Assembly (NCBI RefSeq): GCF_000287355.1
Contig: NC_018420.1
Span: forward strand, 930,001-994,000
Direction of reading: 5' to 3'
Source: a secondary endosymbiont of Heteropsylla cubana
GTDB lineage: Bacteria; Pseudomonadota; Gammaproteobacteria; Enterobacterales; Enterobacteriaceae
Length of the DNA: 64,000 bases
Shown one piece after another: positions 33,961 through 44,702 of this stretch. Numbering within the stretch: the first letter of the stretch is position 1; every line of letters begins with the position of its first letter. The position numbers were made by a program, and so were the translations under genes. The notes under the pieces were generated by a model. That model was not told where the DNA came from. It searched no databases and saw only the letters and a program-made list of their open reading frames with translations.

Positions 33961-33987
33961 CTATTGCAGGTCGAAATCCTGCAATAG
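33961..33987 (+). terminator. Perfect hairpin downstream of ssb
   Basis: CTATTGCAGG (33961-33970), loop TCGAAAT, CCTGCAATAG (33978-33987), 24 nt after the ssb stop. There is no T-run on either strand, so termination would be weak. The loop and stem superficially resemble a tRNA T-arm, but no other tRNA arm is present. Confidence 0.5.
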
Positions 33988-35529
33988 TAAATACTATCTT
34001 ATAAACAGAACTATTATGTAACAAACATTTTATCCACGCTACATTCCAATTATTCCAAGGCTAGACAAACAACGGATAAAGACCTTAATTTCTATAATAA
34101 ATTTATTGTATAAAATATTATGATATTGAAACACTTTTTCAGATCAAAGTGCTTAGTTAATTTTTTGTTTAATTTTTCTTGATCTATTTTATTAAAAACG
34201 GATGGATATTTACTATAAAACAATTTCATGAACAAAAATCTATAAAAAACAAGTTTTTACATATAAGAAATATAACTTTATATAAATATGGTATTTATCA
34301 TATAATAATATGATGAAAAATATAAACTCTCCTTTGCAAAAAAATCCTCTTATTAAATATAAATATTACAGTGTTGTAATTTAATTTTATATTTAATCTA
34401 AATCGAACTTTAAACTATAGAAAACTTTATTGTCTTTCTAATCAGCAATCAAAGAAAACAATTTTAATTAAAAAAAACAAGAAAACTCTATTTTATTGAA
34501 AATAAACATCATATCATTCATACAAATAAAAATAAAAAATCTCATCAAAATATATATAGTATATAAAGTAACCTTAAAAGGGATGCAACGTAAGCGACAT
34601 ACTAATCAAAAAAAAACACAGCATAACATTTCATATGATTTATGATGAGGTATATTTACACATATACAATCTACTCTCTACCCCTTAATCAAATTAATAT
34701 ATTGAATATTAAAAATATATTAGAAATGTGTGCTCTAAGAGTAAAACTGATATATCTATACTCTTACATAAGCTTACAAATATACTAATGCTACTTTTGT
34801 GCTATAAAACAAATGAATATCTCTTAAATTTATTTTGAGATAAGACAAAGATGCTCAACCATGTATGTGTTAAAGTGAACAATAAAATCTGAAAGAAAAA
34901 ATAAACTATTTTATCAAAAAAAATATATAATAATTATTATTTAAATATAACATTAAAAAATAGAAGTTTTAATTATGATGAAATACACTCCGATCATGAT
35001 CGCTAAATGACAACAATTAAAAATCAAATTACTAAAAACGATGATATTTATCTGTTTATACTTATAAGTTTTTTCACATAAAAGTATTGACCCTAACCCG
35101 CTGTTATATAAAAAAACCTCTAATATTTTTACATAATAACTCAAATATAATAAATCTGATATATTCAAACTCATTATATACAAATTTTAAGCTACAAAAT
35201 TTCACATGTATTGATGGAGTAAGCAACGCATTTATGTAATTAATTATTTAAGGATAAAATTAAGGAAATAATCCTGGATTAAGATTAATGATTTCTAGAT
35301 ATCTAGATAAATAATTTCAAGGTTTACTAACTATGTAAACAGATTAGGAGTCTCTTAGTAAAACTAAGTGTATGATGATCTACTAATTGACATTCACTAA
35401 GATGCAAAAACATAACCTATAGAAGTGAAAATAAAAAAAACATCTATATGAATATTTATAATTCTAGATTATTAATCTATTGTGCTAACTATTAATCGAT
35501 CATCTTATTTTTATAAAAAACTTTTTAAA
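33988..35529. other. Gene-free AT-rich region between ssb and the sspA relic
   Basis: 1.5 kb with no gene recognised. The 5' part of sspA would be expected from about 35060 but is not readable. A minus-strand open frame at 34953-35183 is low complexity. Confidence 0.45.
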
Positions 35530-35690
35530 ATGTTTACTGCATTGCTATCTAACTTAGTTGTTTTAACGTTGGCACAGTTAGATATTAAGAGAAGTGGTAT
35601 AGATTTTAAGAGGATTAAGCGCATATAATACGTAATCCTGAAGCAAGATTTCTTCTCAGTATTATTGATTTAAACTACACAATAGAGATG
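35530..35690 (+). pseudogene. sspA: sspA remnant (stringent starvation protein A, C-terminal part)
   Basis: Immediately before sspB, where sspA sits in enterobacteria, one frame reads LAQLDIKRSGIDFKRIKRI, then a stop, then YVILKQDFFSVLL. E. coli SspA has LPQLGIEFSGPGAKELKGY followed by MTRVFERDSFLASL. A preceding CYLT matches DCYLAP of SspA in a different frame. SspA is a GST-fold RNA-polymerase-associated protein. The match is short but in the right place and order. Confidence 0.6.
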
Positions 35691-35715
35691 TCCTACGTAA
35701 GAGAGGTTAATTTAG

Positions 35716-36216
35716 ATGAATATCACTCAATGTTTACCACAACGACCATATCTGCTTCGAGCATTCTATGAATGGTTAACTGACAATCAACTTACACCGC
35801 ATTTAGTCGTAAATGTTACATTTCCTGAGGTTGTTGTTCCGGTGGGATTTGCTCATGACGGAAAAATTATATTAAATATTGCACCATGTGCTATCAGCAA
35901 CTTAAATTTAGGTAATAAAGAGATACATTTTAACGCACGATTTAATCGTGTTCTACACCCTATATCAATACCAACGGCAGCAATACTGGCCATCTATGCG
36001 CGAGAAAATGGTATAGGAACTATGTTTGATTCTAAACTAGCCTACAATCAAATAACCAATGCAAATCTTAACATGAAAGCAACATCAGACACAAGTAAGC
36101 GTTTGTCATTATTCGAATGCAATAAATTAGATAATGTTCAATCTACTAATCTTAAAGATAAACTCCATCAATCAGCTCTCACTACTAAACACCCAACATT
36201 AAGAGTAGTTAAATAA
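35716..36216 (+). CDS. sspB: SspB, ClpXP specificity adaptor for ssrA-tagged proteins
   Basis: 166 aa (E. coli 165). Dimeric adaptor that tethers ssrA-tagged and some other substrates to ClpX. The substrate-binding domain (RPYLLRAFYEWLTDNQLTPHLVV, ILNIAPCAISNLNL, HFNARFNRV, AILAIYARENGIGTMF) covers residues 1-110. A flexible linker, normally acidic but here Asn/Lys/Ser-rich, leads to the terminal ClpX-binding tail LRVVK, identical to E. coli. AGAGAGG lies 9 nt before the ATG. The partner sspA upstream is a relic, so sspB must now rely on sequence within the relic for its promoter. A 12-bp hairpin follows. Confidence 0.96.
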   Translation: MNITQCLPQRPYLLRAFYEWLTDNQLTPHLVVNVTFPEVVVPVGFAHDGKIILNIAPCAISNLNLGNKEIHFNARFNRVLHPISIPTAAILAIYARENGIGTMFDSKLAYNQITNANLNMKATSDTSKRLSLFECNKLDNVQSTNLKDKLHQSALTTKHPTLRVVK

Positions 36217-36253
36217 AATTTATCATATTATTAAATAGATATACCGGTCTACA

Positions 36254-36295
36254 TCAAATCAGATTATCGTAATTTTTATTAAAAATCTGATTTGA
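36254..36295 (+). terminator. Perfect 12-bp inverted repeat after sspB
   Basis: TCAAATCAGATT (36254-36265) and AATCTGATTTGA (36284-36295), 38 nt after the sspB stop with an 18-nt loop. No T-run follows. Confidence 0.45.
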
Positions 36296-37049
36296 TAAAT
36301 AAAAACATAACCTTTATTTAGATGAAAATAAGCATCCTTATAACATCATCTATACCGATTTATCGAATCATGATAATAGGTGTGCCACCTTATTCGTCAC
36401 GTAAGTGCAAGTTGCTTTAAATATAGATAAAAATTTTACGTGGCATACTAAATTCATATCTATTAGCATCAACAAACATACAAAAATAAAATGACTTATT
36501 TTTTTATTATTTTCAAAAGAAATATCATTGCTTTATATATCATGAATGTTTATACGATTTTTGATTTTAATCAAAATCACCACGCCTAAAAAATTGCTTA
36601 CTATTAACCTACTATTCACAATAGTATATTTATAGTTAAAATTTTCATAACATAGAACAACTAAATCTTCCTTTATGAAGAAGGAAAGAGAACCAGCACT
36701 ATGATAAAAAGCTAGTAATACAAAATTGTAAATTTAACTTAAATGCTTCTAAACATAAATCTACTTAGCAAAATGCTAAGATATATCATGGATTGTTTTG
36801 TTTCTATAACAATAGGAAAATTGTAAACAAGCTAATGCATGGTTTTGATTAGAATCATATTCTAGCGAAAAATAGATTCTCTCATATTTTAAAATTATTT
36901 TTTTCTTAATTTTTTTTATGTTTTTTTTAAAACATTATCCCCAATTAGTTGTTTTGTATGGCAAGATTAAAAGTTATATCTATAAAATAAAGAAAGTTAG
37001 GTAAATTCCCCAAAAAAAACATCTTAATAATATGCATTTTTATTTAGTA
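36296..37049. other. Gene-free AT-rich region before the rssB relic
   Basis: Expected by synteny to hold most of rssB, but I cannot read a convincing match. Confidence 0.4.
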
Positions 37050-37159
37050 AGAATGATTTAGGTATACCTACAAACACTAGTCAGTGGCTTGATGCATTGA
37101 GATGTTTTCTATCTATTATAGATGGTGCTAAACTTATAAAGATGTTTGATTCAGAATAG
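37050..37159 (+). pseudogene. rssB: Possible rssB C-terminal remnant
   Basis: In E. coli rssB lies directly upstream of galU. Here one frame reads GIPTNTSQWLDALRC then IDGAKLIKMFDSE before a stop at 37157-37159; E. coli RssB ends GVPLGTLGN...QRC...GTGGRLRLMLSAE. Anchors are G-[VI]-P, RC, the G-x-[KR]-L...M...E pattern and the stop position. RssB is the adaptor that delivers sigma-S to ClpXP. Most of the gene upstream is unreadable. Confidence 0.42.
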
Positions 37160-37334
37160 AAACCAGTTGAGAACTGTGTATAATAAAAATTATCTTTTTT
37201 TATATTCTCTCACGTAACATTGAAATAACGTTACTCTATACAACCTTGATTTATTGATAACAGTTGAAACTATATATTACTGTTTATCAACACACATACG
37301 TCAATAAATATTTTTGATAAAAGAAAGGCAATGC

Positions 37335-38240
37335 ATGTATCCCACTAAAAACAAAGTAAAAAAAGCAGTAATTCCAGTAGCTGGATTAGGGACCCGCATG
37401 TTACCAGCGACAAAAGCTATTCCAAAAGAAATGCTACCCTTGGTAGACAAGCCCCTCATTCAATATGTAGTTAATGAATGTGTTGCATCTAACCTTAATG
37501 AAATTATTTTAGTAACACACTCATCTAAAAACTCCATTGAAAATCATTTTGATACTAGCTTTGAGCTAGAAACTATGTTAGAAAAACGTGTCAAGCGTCA
37601 ACTTCTAGAAGAAATTCAAGCAATTTGTCCTCCACATGTTACAATTATGCACATTCGTCAAGGGTTAACCAAGGGATTAGGTCATGCAATATTGTGCGCG
37701 CAACCTCTTGTCGGAAACGAACCAGTTGCAATTATTTTACCTGATGTGATTATCAATGAATATGCCTCAAATCTAAAGACAGAAAATCTATCAGCAATGT
37801 TAAAACGATTTGAAGATACCGGATGTAGTCAAATTCTAGTTAAACCCGTTAAAGATGTTAGTAACTATGGGGTGATTGATTGGCAAGGTAACACTATCAA
37901 CCCAGGAGAAAGCGTAAAAATATTGGGTATTATTGAAAAACCGTCTCGAGAAGAAACCCCATCAAATTTATCAGTAGTGGGCCGCTACGTCCTTTCTGCG
38001 CATATTTGGGAAATCTTGAAAACAACACCACCAAGATCTGGTAATGAAATCCAATTAACCGATGCTATTGCAATGCTAATATGCAAAGAAAATGTAGAAG
38101 GTTATCATTTAATCGGACTTAGACATGATTGCGGAAACAAGTTAGGTTATATGAAAGCATTCGTAGAATATGCTTTGTGTCATAAAACTCTTGGAAAAAA
38201 ATTTAAAAAATGGATAACGAATACAGCATTAAAACAATAA
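37335..38240 (+). CDS. galU: UTP-glucose-1-phosphate uridylyltransferase
   Basis: 301 aa from the ATG at 37335 (E. coli GalU 302); AGAAAGG 6 nt upstream supports this over the in-frame codon at 37314. Makes UDP-glucose for envelope polysaccharides. The nucleotide-binding motif [19 protein letters not shown] is intact, as are [49 protein letters not shown] and the C-terminal [18 protein letters not shown]. With lpxK and msbA also retained, it points to continued synthesis of a modified outer membrane, which is inference. Usual neighbours hns and tdk are not seen. Confidence 0.97.
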   Translation: MYPTKNKVKKAVIPVAGLGTRMLPATKAIPKEMLPLVDKPLIQYVVNECVASNLNEIILVTHSSKNSIENHFDTSFELETMLEKRVKRQLLEEIQAICPPHVTIMHIRQGLTKGLGHAILCAQPLVGNEPVAIILPDVIINEYASNLKTENLSAMLKRFEDTGCSQILVKPVKDVSNYGVIDWQGNTINPGESVKILGIIEKPSREETPSNLSVVGRYVLSAHIWEILKTTPPRSGNEIQLTDAIAMLICKENVEGYHLIGLRHDCGNKLGYMKAFVEYALCHKTLGKKFKKWITNTALKQ

Positions 38241-40960
38241 TTGGTATTATTCGATATACTCAAATGTTCGCTTGCTATTGCACAGTAGTATACTATGTAT
38301 AAATATATGTTACACATTACACTCACAACACACATTAAAATAAAAAAATTTGCATATTTTTGGTATGTTTAAGCAAAAAAAAAGATTAGATATCTATCTA
38401 CGCACATTAGCAGTGCTTTGTTCTCTTAAATATAAATTTTTAATTTTCTATATTTAATAGCAAAATAGATATTGTTTATTGTGATATACGTAAAATCAAG
38501 ATGTCAACAATTAATTGCTAATCAATAAATCAAAAAAAAATAATTTTTATTGAAATATAAAATATTTTACTGTATGATAAAAATCAAGTTAACTTTTAAA
38601 CTAAAGAGCTATAGATTTTTCAATGAAGTAGAAGTGGAAAGTAAAAAAAATGGAATAATTATAGTATTATAAAAACTAGAAGCTAATATTGAAAAAAAGG
38701 CATAGTAGATTCAAAAAAAAACCATAAAATTATCTACTTTATCTTTATGAAGTAATAATAATATTGTTGCTACATTTATCTTAATTTTAATGTATAAATA
38801 TCAATAAAATATCGTAAAAAAACAAAACTATAAACACTTAAGATGTTAACTTCTATTACAATATATTCGTAAATAAACAGCGTTGCTTCTTTTTTTTATC
38901 AGTTATATTTATTTAATAAATATCACTTAACGTGATCGACATGAAAAAACTTAAGTCATAAAAGATAAAAAGTTTTTCTCTACAAATTAGAGAAAATTAA
39001 TTATTAACAGTGATCAAGTAAAACAAACCACGTTTATCAGATTTATTTTATCGGATAACAATTAAATTTAGATGTTTATGACAATTCAACGTATTAATAT
39101 AAAACATTAATAACATACCAAATAAAATTATATAATCTAACATATTAATTAATATCTAATATTTTTATTTAAGAACCTAAATCAAGCAATGCATTCTTTT
39201 AATTAAAAATGCAATTTTTTAAAAATATTAAAAATATAAACACATTCTTTATAAGAAATAAGAATCTGGTTGAACATGCCTGCATTATCTATGGTAAAAC
39301 CATAGTAGGTATAGGATGTTTTTTAAATTTTCTCTATCCCACATCTTTCTTATCATGAATCTTTTCTTTCGATTTTACATTTTAGAAAAAAAGCTTACTT
39401 ATAAAGACTTATTTGCTAAACTTAATAAAAAAAAGGAAATACACTGATCCGAAAACCGGCGACATCTGATTATGAAAATCACTACTCAGTAGTAATACAA
39501 ACATACAAACATACAAACATAATATCTCAAAAAAAATAATAACATAAAGAATGACTACACTATAAATTTTACATAAGACCTCAAATAGATTGAAAATAAG
39601 TTAAGAACATGATATTATATTGAGTTTTAACAAACTATATTGTGAGGTCAATGGATGGACATCAACACCAACACTATTAGATGATAATAGTATCGCACAT
39701 AATCTTCCTTAATAGGCCCTTTTAGAGATACTTGAAAAATCTAGATTCGGGGTGCTCTTAAGTTGACTGAAAAGTGGTTAAATAGAAAAACTTTTATCAA
39801 TACTAATTTTTAAGGAAAAGAAAAAAATTATGTCGAATACAATAATAGTGTTGATTTAAAAACTTAGATTCCAATGATTCGAATAACTTTACCGCAATCC
39901 GATTATTATACTTTATAAATAGCGCTAACTAACTTTAAGGGTAATTATTTTGACTGTTAATATACATCTAGATTTCGATAACACCAATAAGCTGCTTACT
40001 TTAATTTTTTATTAAATTTTACAAGAAATTAAATATTCGTCTTCTTGATTTGTATGGTGGTACGCTATGTAATTTTATTCCAAATAAATAATTTGCTACT
40101 CTAGCTGTGCTTAAAAAGCATCGTTCTCCATTCGAGAACAAGACAAAAAATTTTAAAAATTATTTTAAAATCAATGATATACTTTCTGAAAAAAATATAA
40201 TTTGTATTTTGTTATAACAGTTCTAAAAAAAATAAGCAATCACTAAAAACCGCAGTAAGAAACTGCAGCATTAATTCATGTTATTACACGTGGAGTTATA
40301 TAAACAAATCATGATAAAAAGGATTTTATGGAAACATCGAAAACCTTAACACAATCTCGATGACAACCTACTCAATTAAAGTATAATGTATAATTTTTTC
40401 TCTTTATTGAAAACGCTCAATTGCAAGTAAAAGGGATGATTCATAAAATTCGGTATCTTTCGAAAGCAAACGATTCTTACTTAACAAGATTATCTAGACT
40501 GGATTTTAAATTAACAATCTCCAATCATATATCTTATTCATGATACTTATCATCGATGTTTTTAATAAAATATTAAAAATAGAAGTAATTTATATTGGTT
40601 TAAAATACTATATCTAAAATAGATGCGGTTTCTATAGGTCTAATTCTTGCTAATCCATGTTCGCCAGATGAACAGATCCACGCCCAATAGTTTACCGAAA
40701 TTGAAAAACATTGACTTCATTACTTAAAATCATTCCTCTTACAATAAAAAATATGTTATTATGGTTTTTTTAAAAATATACCTTAACGAGTTTTATCATA
40801 AAATTTTACCTAGTACATTTTTAAAATAAAATTTAAGGAAAAAGTTTTTATTGAAAAAAATATCTATTTGATAAAAATCTTTAAATTACATACACACATT
40901 TATCACCTAATGCATAAGTAAATTAAATAAAATTTAAAAAAACAAATATATCTACTATTT
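38241..40960. other. 2.7 kb gene desert between galU and sbcB
   Basis: No gene recognised. Less AT-rich islands at 39640-39780 and 40620-40690 look like relics. The latter can be read on the plus strand as IGLILANPCSPDEQIHAQ or on the minus strand as SSGEHGLARIRPIETASIL, and I cannot decide between strands or name the family. A short direct repeat of ACATACAA units lies at 39502-39520. Confidence 0.4.
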
Positions 40961-40986
40961 AAATACGATAAAAAATCGTATTTTTT
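40961..40986 (+). terminator. AT-rich hairpin with T-tract
   Basis: AAATACGAT, loop AAAAA, ATCGTATTT (40961-40983), followed by T to 40986. It looks like an intrinsic terminator with no gene left upstream, probably an orphan from an erased gene. A second small hairpin, TTCTCTT/AAGAGAA, follows at about 40995-41012. Confidence 0.5.
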
Positions 40987-41076
40987 CATAAATTTTTCTC
41001 TTTATTAAGAGAATCTAACTTAGATAAGAACTTTAACTTATTCGCCTATAAATAATTTATACTCTAACTACTGTTT

Positions 41077-41096
41077 ATATCGCTTATAAGCGATAT
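41077..41096. repeat. Perfect 20-bp palindrome upstream of sbcB
   Basis: ATATCGCTTATAAGCGATAT is perfectly self-complementary and has six G/C bases, high for this region. It lies 230 bp before sbcB. It could be an operator for a dimeric regulator, a cruciform, or part of an orphan terminator; nothing assigns it. Confidence 0.6.
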
Positions 41097-41325
41097 CTCA
41101 TCCTAAATCACTATATATTTAATCAATCCAATAATTTATATCCATGATATATCCATCTATAAAAATGGAATAAACACATAAAACTGAATTATAAGGTACT
41201 TTCACTATATTTTTATTTAAAATAAACAAAAACAAATTAATAAGCCTATTAGCTTTTTCAGGTTTTTCGTATAGTTAAATAAAAAAATAATTTTTATTAT
41301 ATTCGATAATCTAGAAATATATAAA

Positions 41326-42762
41326 ATGGATTACATGTTGAACGAACCGACTTATCTGGTGCACGATTATGAAACTTTTGGAAAAAATCCTGCTCTTGAT
41401 AGACCAGCGCAATTTGCAAGTCTACGCGTAAATAAAGACTTGAGAATTCTTAGTAAACCACAAGTTTTTTTATGCTCTCCAGCCAATGATTATTTACCAG
41501 ATCCGGAAGCAGTTTTAATTCATGGGATTACTCCACAACAAACTCTACGTGATGGTGTTATCGAATCAGCATTTGCTCGCCGTATTCATCAATTGTTTAA
41601 TACGCCAAACACCTGCATATTAGGTTATAATAATATTAGTTTCGATGATGAGTTTAGTCGACATTTATTTTATCGTAATTTTTATGATCCTTATAGTTGG
41701 AGTTGGCAAAAAGGTAATTCTCGCTGGGATATACTTAATATAGTTCGAGCTTGCTATGCTTTGCGTCCAGAAGGAATAAAATGGCCTAGCAATGATAAAG
41801 GTCAACCTAGTTTTAGACTTGAAGATTTAACTTTAGCTAATGGAATTAAGCATTATCATGCGCATGATGCTATGAGCGATGTTTATGCTACTTTAGCAAT
41901 AGCTAAACTAATACGTCAAATGCAACCAAAATTATTTGACTACTTTTATCAATATCGCCGTAAGCAGCAATTAAAATTACTTATTGATATTAGTGCTATG
42001 AAACCACTAATTTATATTTCAGCTATATTTGGACTAATACGTTCAAATATAGCTTTAGTTGCACCGCTTGCCTGGCATCCTGCAAATCCAAACGCAATTA
42101 TTGTATGTGATCTTAGTGGTGATGTACAGATTCTAGCTAATTTGGATAACGATATACTTCGTTCTCGCTTATATACTAAGTATAATGACACTATGAATCA
42201 TGATACTAACGCAGTCCCTTTACAGATAATTTATTTGAATAAATGTCCAGCATTAGCACCTGCTCACACCCTTCGAACACTAGATGCTGAACGTCTTGGA
42301 ATTAAAATTAAACACTGTATAAATAATTTAATTTGGCTGCGAAAACAATCAGGATTAAAAGAAAAAATAATAATGTTATTTAATGAAACTAAACATTTTA
42401 CATCTAGCGAAGATGTAGATGCCCAGCTATATGACGCATTTTTTAGCAGAAGCGAACGTACCTCAATGGAGTTAATTCTTTCTACTCCGCCAGAGCATAT
42501 TAGATCGCTGGAGAAGTTTTTTACAGATCCGCGACTTCAGCCATTGTTGTTTCGATATCGTGCTCGTAATTTTCCATCCACCTTGAATCAAGATGAACAC
42601 TTAAAGTGGTTGCAATATCGAAAAACACGTTTTAATCAAAAGATTATAGAATCTTATCTAGATAAATTAAAAATACTCTCCGTAACCCATAAAAATTGTA
42701 ATAAAAAAACACACTTATTAAACAAGCTATATTTGTACGTGCATGAATACTTCATCCACTAA
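41326..42762 (+). CDS. sbcB: Exodeoxyribonuclease I
   Basis: 478 aa (E. coli 475). Processive 3'-5' ssDNA exonuclease in mismatch repair and recombination that binds the SSB tail. The DEDDh active site is visible: HDYETFG (Exo I, D and E), GYNNISFDDE (Exo II), and NGIKHYHAHDAMSDVYA (Exo III, with catalytic His and Asp). Also conserved are YRNFYDPYSWSWQ, the SH3-like region and the C-terminal domain (NVDAQLY-type block at EDVDAQLYDAFFS, LLFRYRARNFPSTL). The start at 41326 could equally be the ATG at 41335. It stands alone. Confidence 0.96.
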   Translation: MDYMLNEPTYLVHDYETFGKNPALDRPAQFASLRVNKDLRILSKPQVFLCSPANDYLPDPEAVLIHGITPQQTLRDGVIESAFARRIHQLFNTPNTCILGYNNISFDDEFSRHLFYRNFYDPYSWSWQKGNSRWDILNIVRACYALRPEGIKWPSNDKGQPSFRLEDLTLANGIKHYHAHDAMSDVYATLAIAKLIRQMQPKLFDYFYQYRRKQQLKLLIDISAMKPLIYISAIFGLIRSNIALVAPLAWHPANPNAIIVCDLSGDVQILANLDNDILRSRLYTKYNDTMNHDTNAVPLQIIYLNKCPALAPAHTLRTLDAERLGIKIKHCINNLIWLRKQSGLKEKIIMLFNETKHFTSSEDVDAQLYDAFFSRSERTSMELILSTPPEHIRSLEKFFTDPRLQPLLFRYRARNFPSTLNQDEHLKWLQYRKTRFNQKIIESYLDKLKILSVTHKNCNKKTHLLNKLYLYVHEYFIH

Positions 42763-44611
42763 TAAAAGTCATATTTTATAAAGTACATATTTTAATTTTT
42801 TTAAATATTTTATATATGCGTAATAGAGGTTATTGCTGTCAAACAATTTTTTTTAACATAGTAAACAATAAAATCAACGAAAAAAAATCTGAAGAAAATT
42901 TTTTCTGATGAGGTACTGTTTAGTTTGTTTACAAAACCATTTTTTTAAATAATAAGCATTATCATTCGCAGGATTTTTTAAAAAAATTAAATTTTTAAAT
43001 AAAATTTAAGCTAATTTTATCTAAAATTCTTGATAAGAGTATTAATATGAAATTTTTGGAATCTCGCTATATGCTGTAAAAAAAATAGAAGGTACTACAA
43101 GGTTAACTAATCATTCTATAAAAAATCTACCAGTATAATTAGTGTGATAACTTTCTTTTTATCTATTCTTTTGGATGAGAAATACATTTATTCAATAAAA
43201 TTAATCGTGATTTTAATGTTAAACGTATAAACAATAAACTATTATTGCATATTTTAATATTTTTTATTTCAATTACTTAGTCGTAATTTCCTAATTTATA
43301 GAAACCACGGTTCGACATTTTTTATTTATATCACTCAATCAGTTTAAATTATATACATAAAATAATATTATTTATTATTTTATGTATAAAAAAACACTTT
43401 ATAATGATTTTTTTTAATTTTAGTGCATTATTAATTAGTAAGTAATTTTGTACTTGTTATCAAAATCATTTTTATATAAATTATATTTTGAGTGTATTAT
43501 ATTAAATAATGTAATAAAAATTACAAAAACTGTATATAATATTAAAACACTTAAGTATACTTTAGTAAATAAAATATATTTTATCTTAACTATTTTATTC
43601 ATCATTACATGTTTTTCAACCTCAAAATTTTTGAATTTATCAGTATTATTTGGATTACTTTATAATGATCTAATATCAGCAATAAAAATAATTTATATTG
43701 CAAATAACAAAAAAAATTGTACAACTTATAAAAATTTTTAATTAATATCGTTGATCAATAATTCTTATAAAGATTTATTTTTTAGAAAAAAGCAGTAGAT
43801 GAGTAAATGTATAAGACAAACTATGTACTAATTCACATACCATAAATTAATCAGCATTGACACTTACTGTAATATTTATACGTAAATACAAAACCACGAT
43901 TTGCTCAACTTCAATAAATCAAAACTATCAAAATCTCGATAGTGTTATCAATAACGTTTCTAACATACGATAGCATCGTGATTTATATATCAGTGAATAG
44001 AAATAGTGTTTTTCTTTAAAAACAAATATAAATTTTAATTTTATCAGCCATAATAAACTATTAAAAAATACATTAAAAAAACACTCCCTATTTATTGATG
44101 TTTATCATTTAAAATAAGAAACTTCAAAAGTAATTTTTTTTATTTTAAAAAAAACTTATAAAATAATGTCTAAGTTGTCAAAATTATGATTTTTCAGAGA
44201 CCGAAAATTGTAAATATGATAAAATTTTTAATAAAAAGTATTATTAAATAATAACAAAGCCATTTAAAAAACGATACATATTTATGTAATGATAAATAGT
44301 TTTCAATTTAAAAGTTTTTATAAAAAGGTATATTACATCGCGATAAAAATAAAATGATATTTTGATTTTGTTGAATCCTAAGAAATTTCTCTAATAAGTA
44401 TGTTTTTATAATCAGTTAAATCCAATATATAAACTCACAAGTTATTGACATTTTTTTTGAAATACAAAAAACTCAGCCTATCCTAATTTGTCACAAGTTT
44501 TGAACTCGTATTATTTAACTTTAGAGTTAATATAATCTAGTAGCAAGTAATCAATCAATACGATAGTTAGTAAAAACATAGAAAATTTACAGATACATCA
44601 AGCAGGCTAGT
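42763..44611. other. 1.85 kb gene-free region between sbcB and nrdB (convergent)
   Basis: No gene recognised. yfaE, the ferredoxin that normally follows nrdB, is not readable. A 97-codon plus-strand frame at 43448-43741 has hydrophobic stretches but no Shine-Dalgarno and codon use typical of random AT-rich DNA. Confidence 0.45.
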
Positions 44612-44655
44612 GCTTCCTCGGAGTTTCTGATTTTACTAAAAACTCTGATGGAAGC
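44612..44655 (-). terminator. Two-tier hairpin downstream of nrdB
   Basis: GCTTCC then GAGTTT (44612-44626) pair with AAACTC then GGAAGC (44640-44655), separated by small internal loops. It starts 48 nt past the nrdB stop on the minus strand. There is no T-run, so it may protect the 3' end of the nrdAB mRNA rather than terminate it. Confidence 0.5.
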
Positions 44656-44702
44656 GTTACGTAACTACAAATGTAAAAAAATATTGAATACAAGAAAATG
44701 TA

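Noticed and set aside
33961-33987. T-arm-like hairpin suggesting a tRNA gene
   Set aside because: Only one arm is present; no acceptor, D or anticodon arm can be built around it. Better explained as a hairpin after ssb.
39502-39520. ACATACAA-type short tandem repeat as a possible CRISPR or iteron
   Set aside because: Only two to three imperfect units of 8-9 nt with no spacer structure; ordinary microsatellite.
43448-43741. 97-codon plus-strand open frame with hydrophobic stretches
   Set aside because: No ribosome site, no family resemblance, and composition (Ile, Asn, Lys, Leu, Tyr) expected from random AT-rich DNA.
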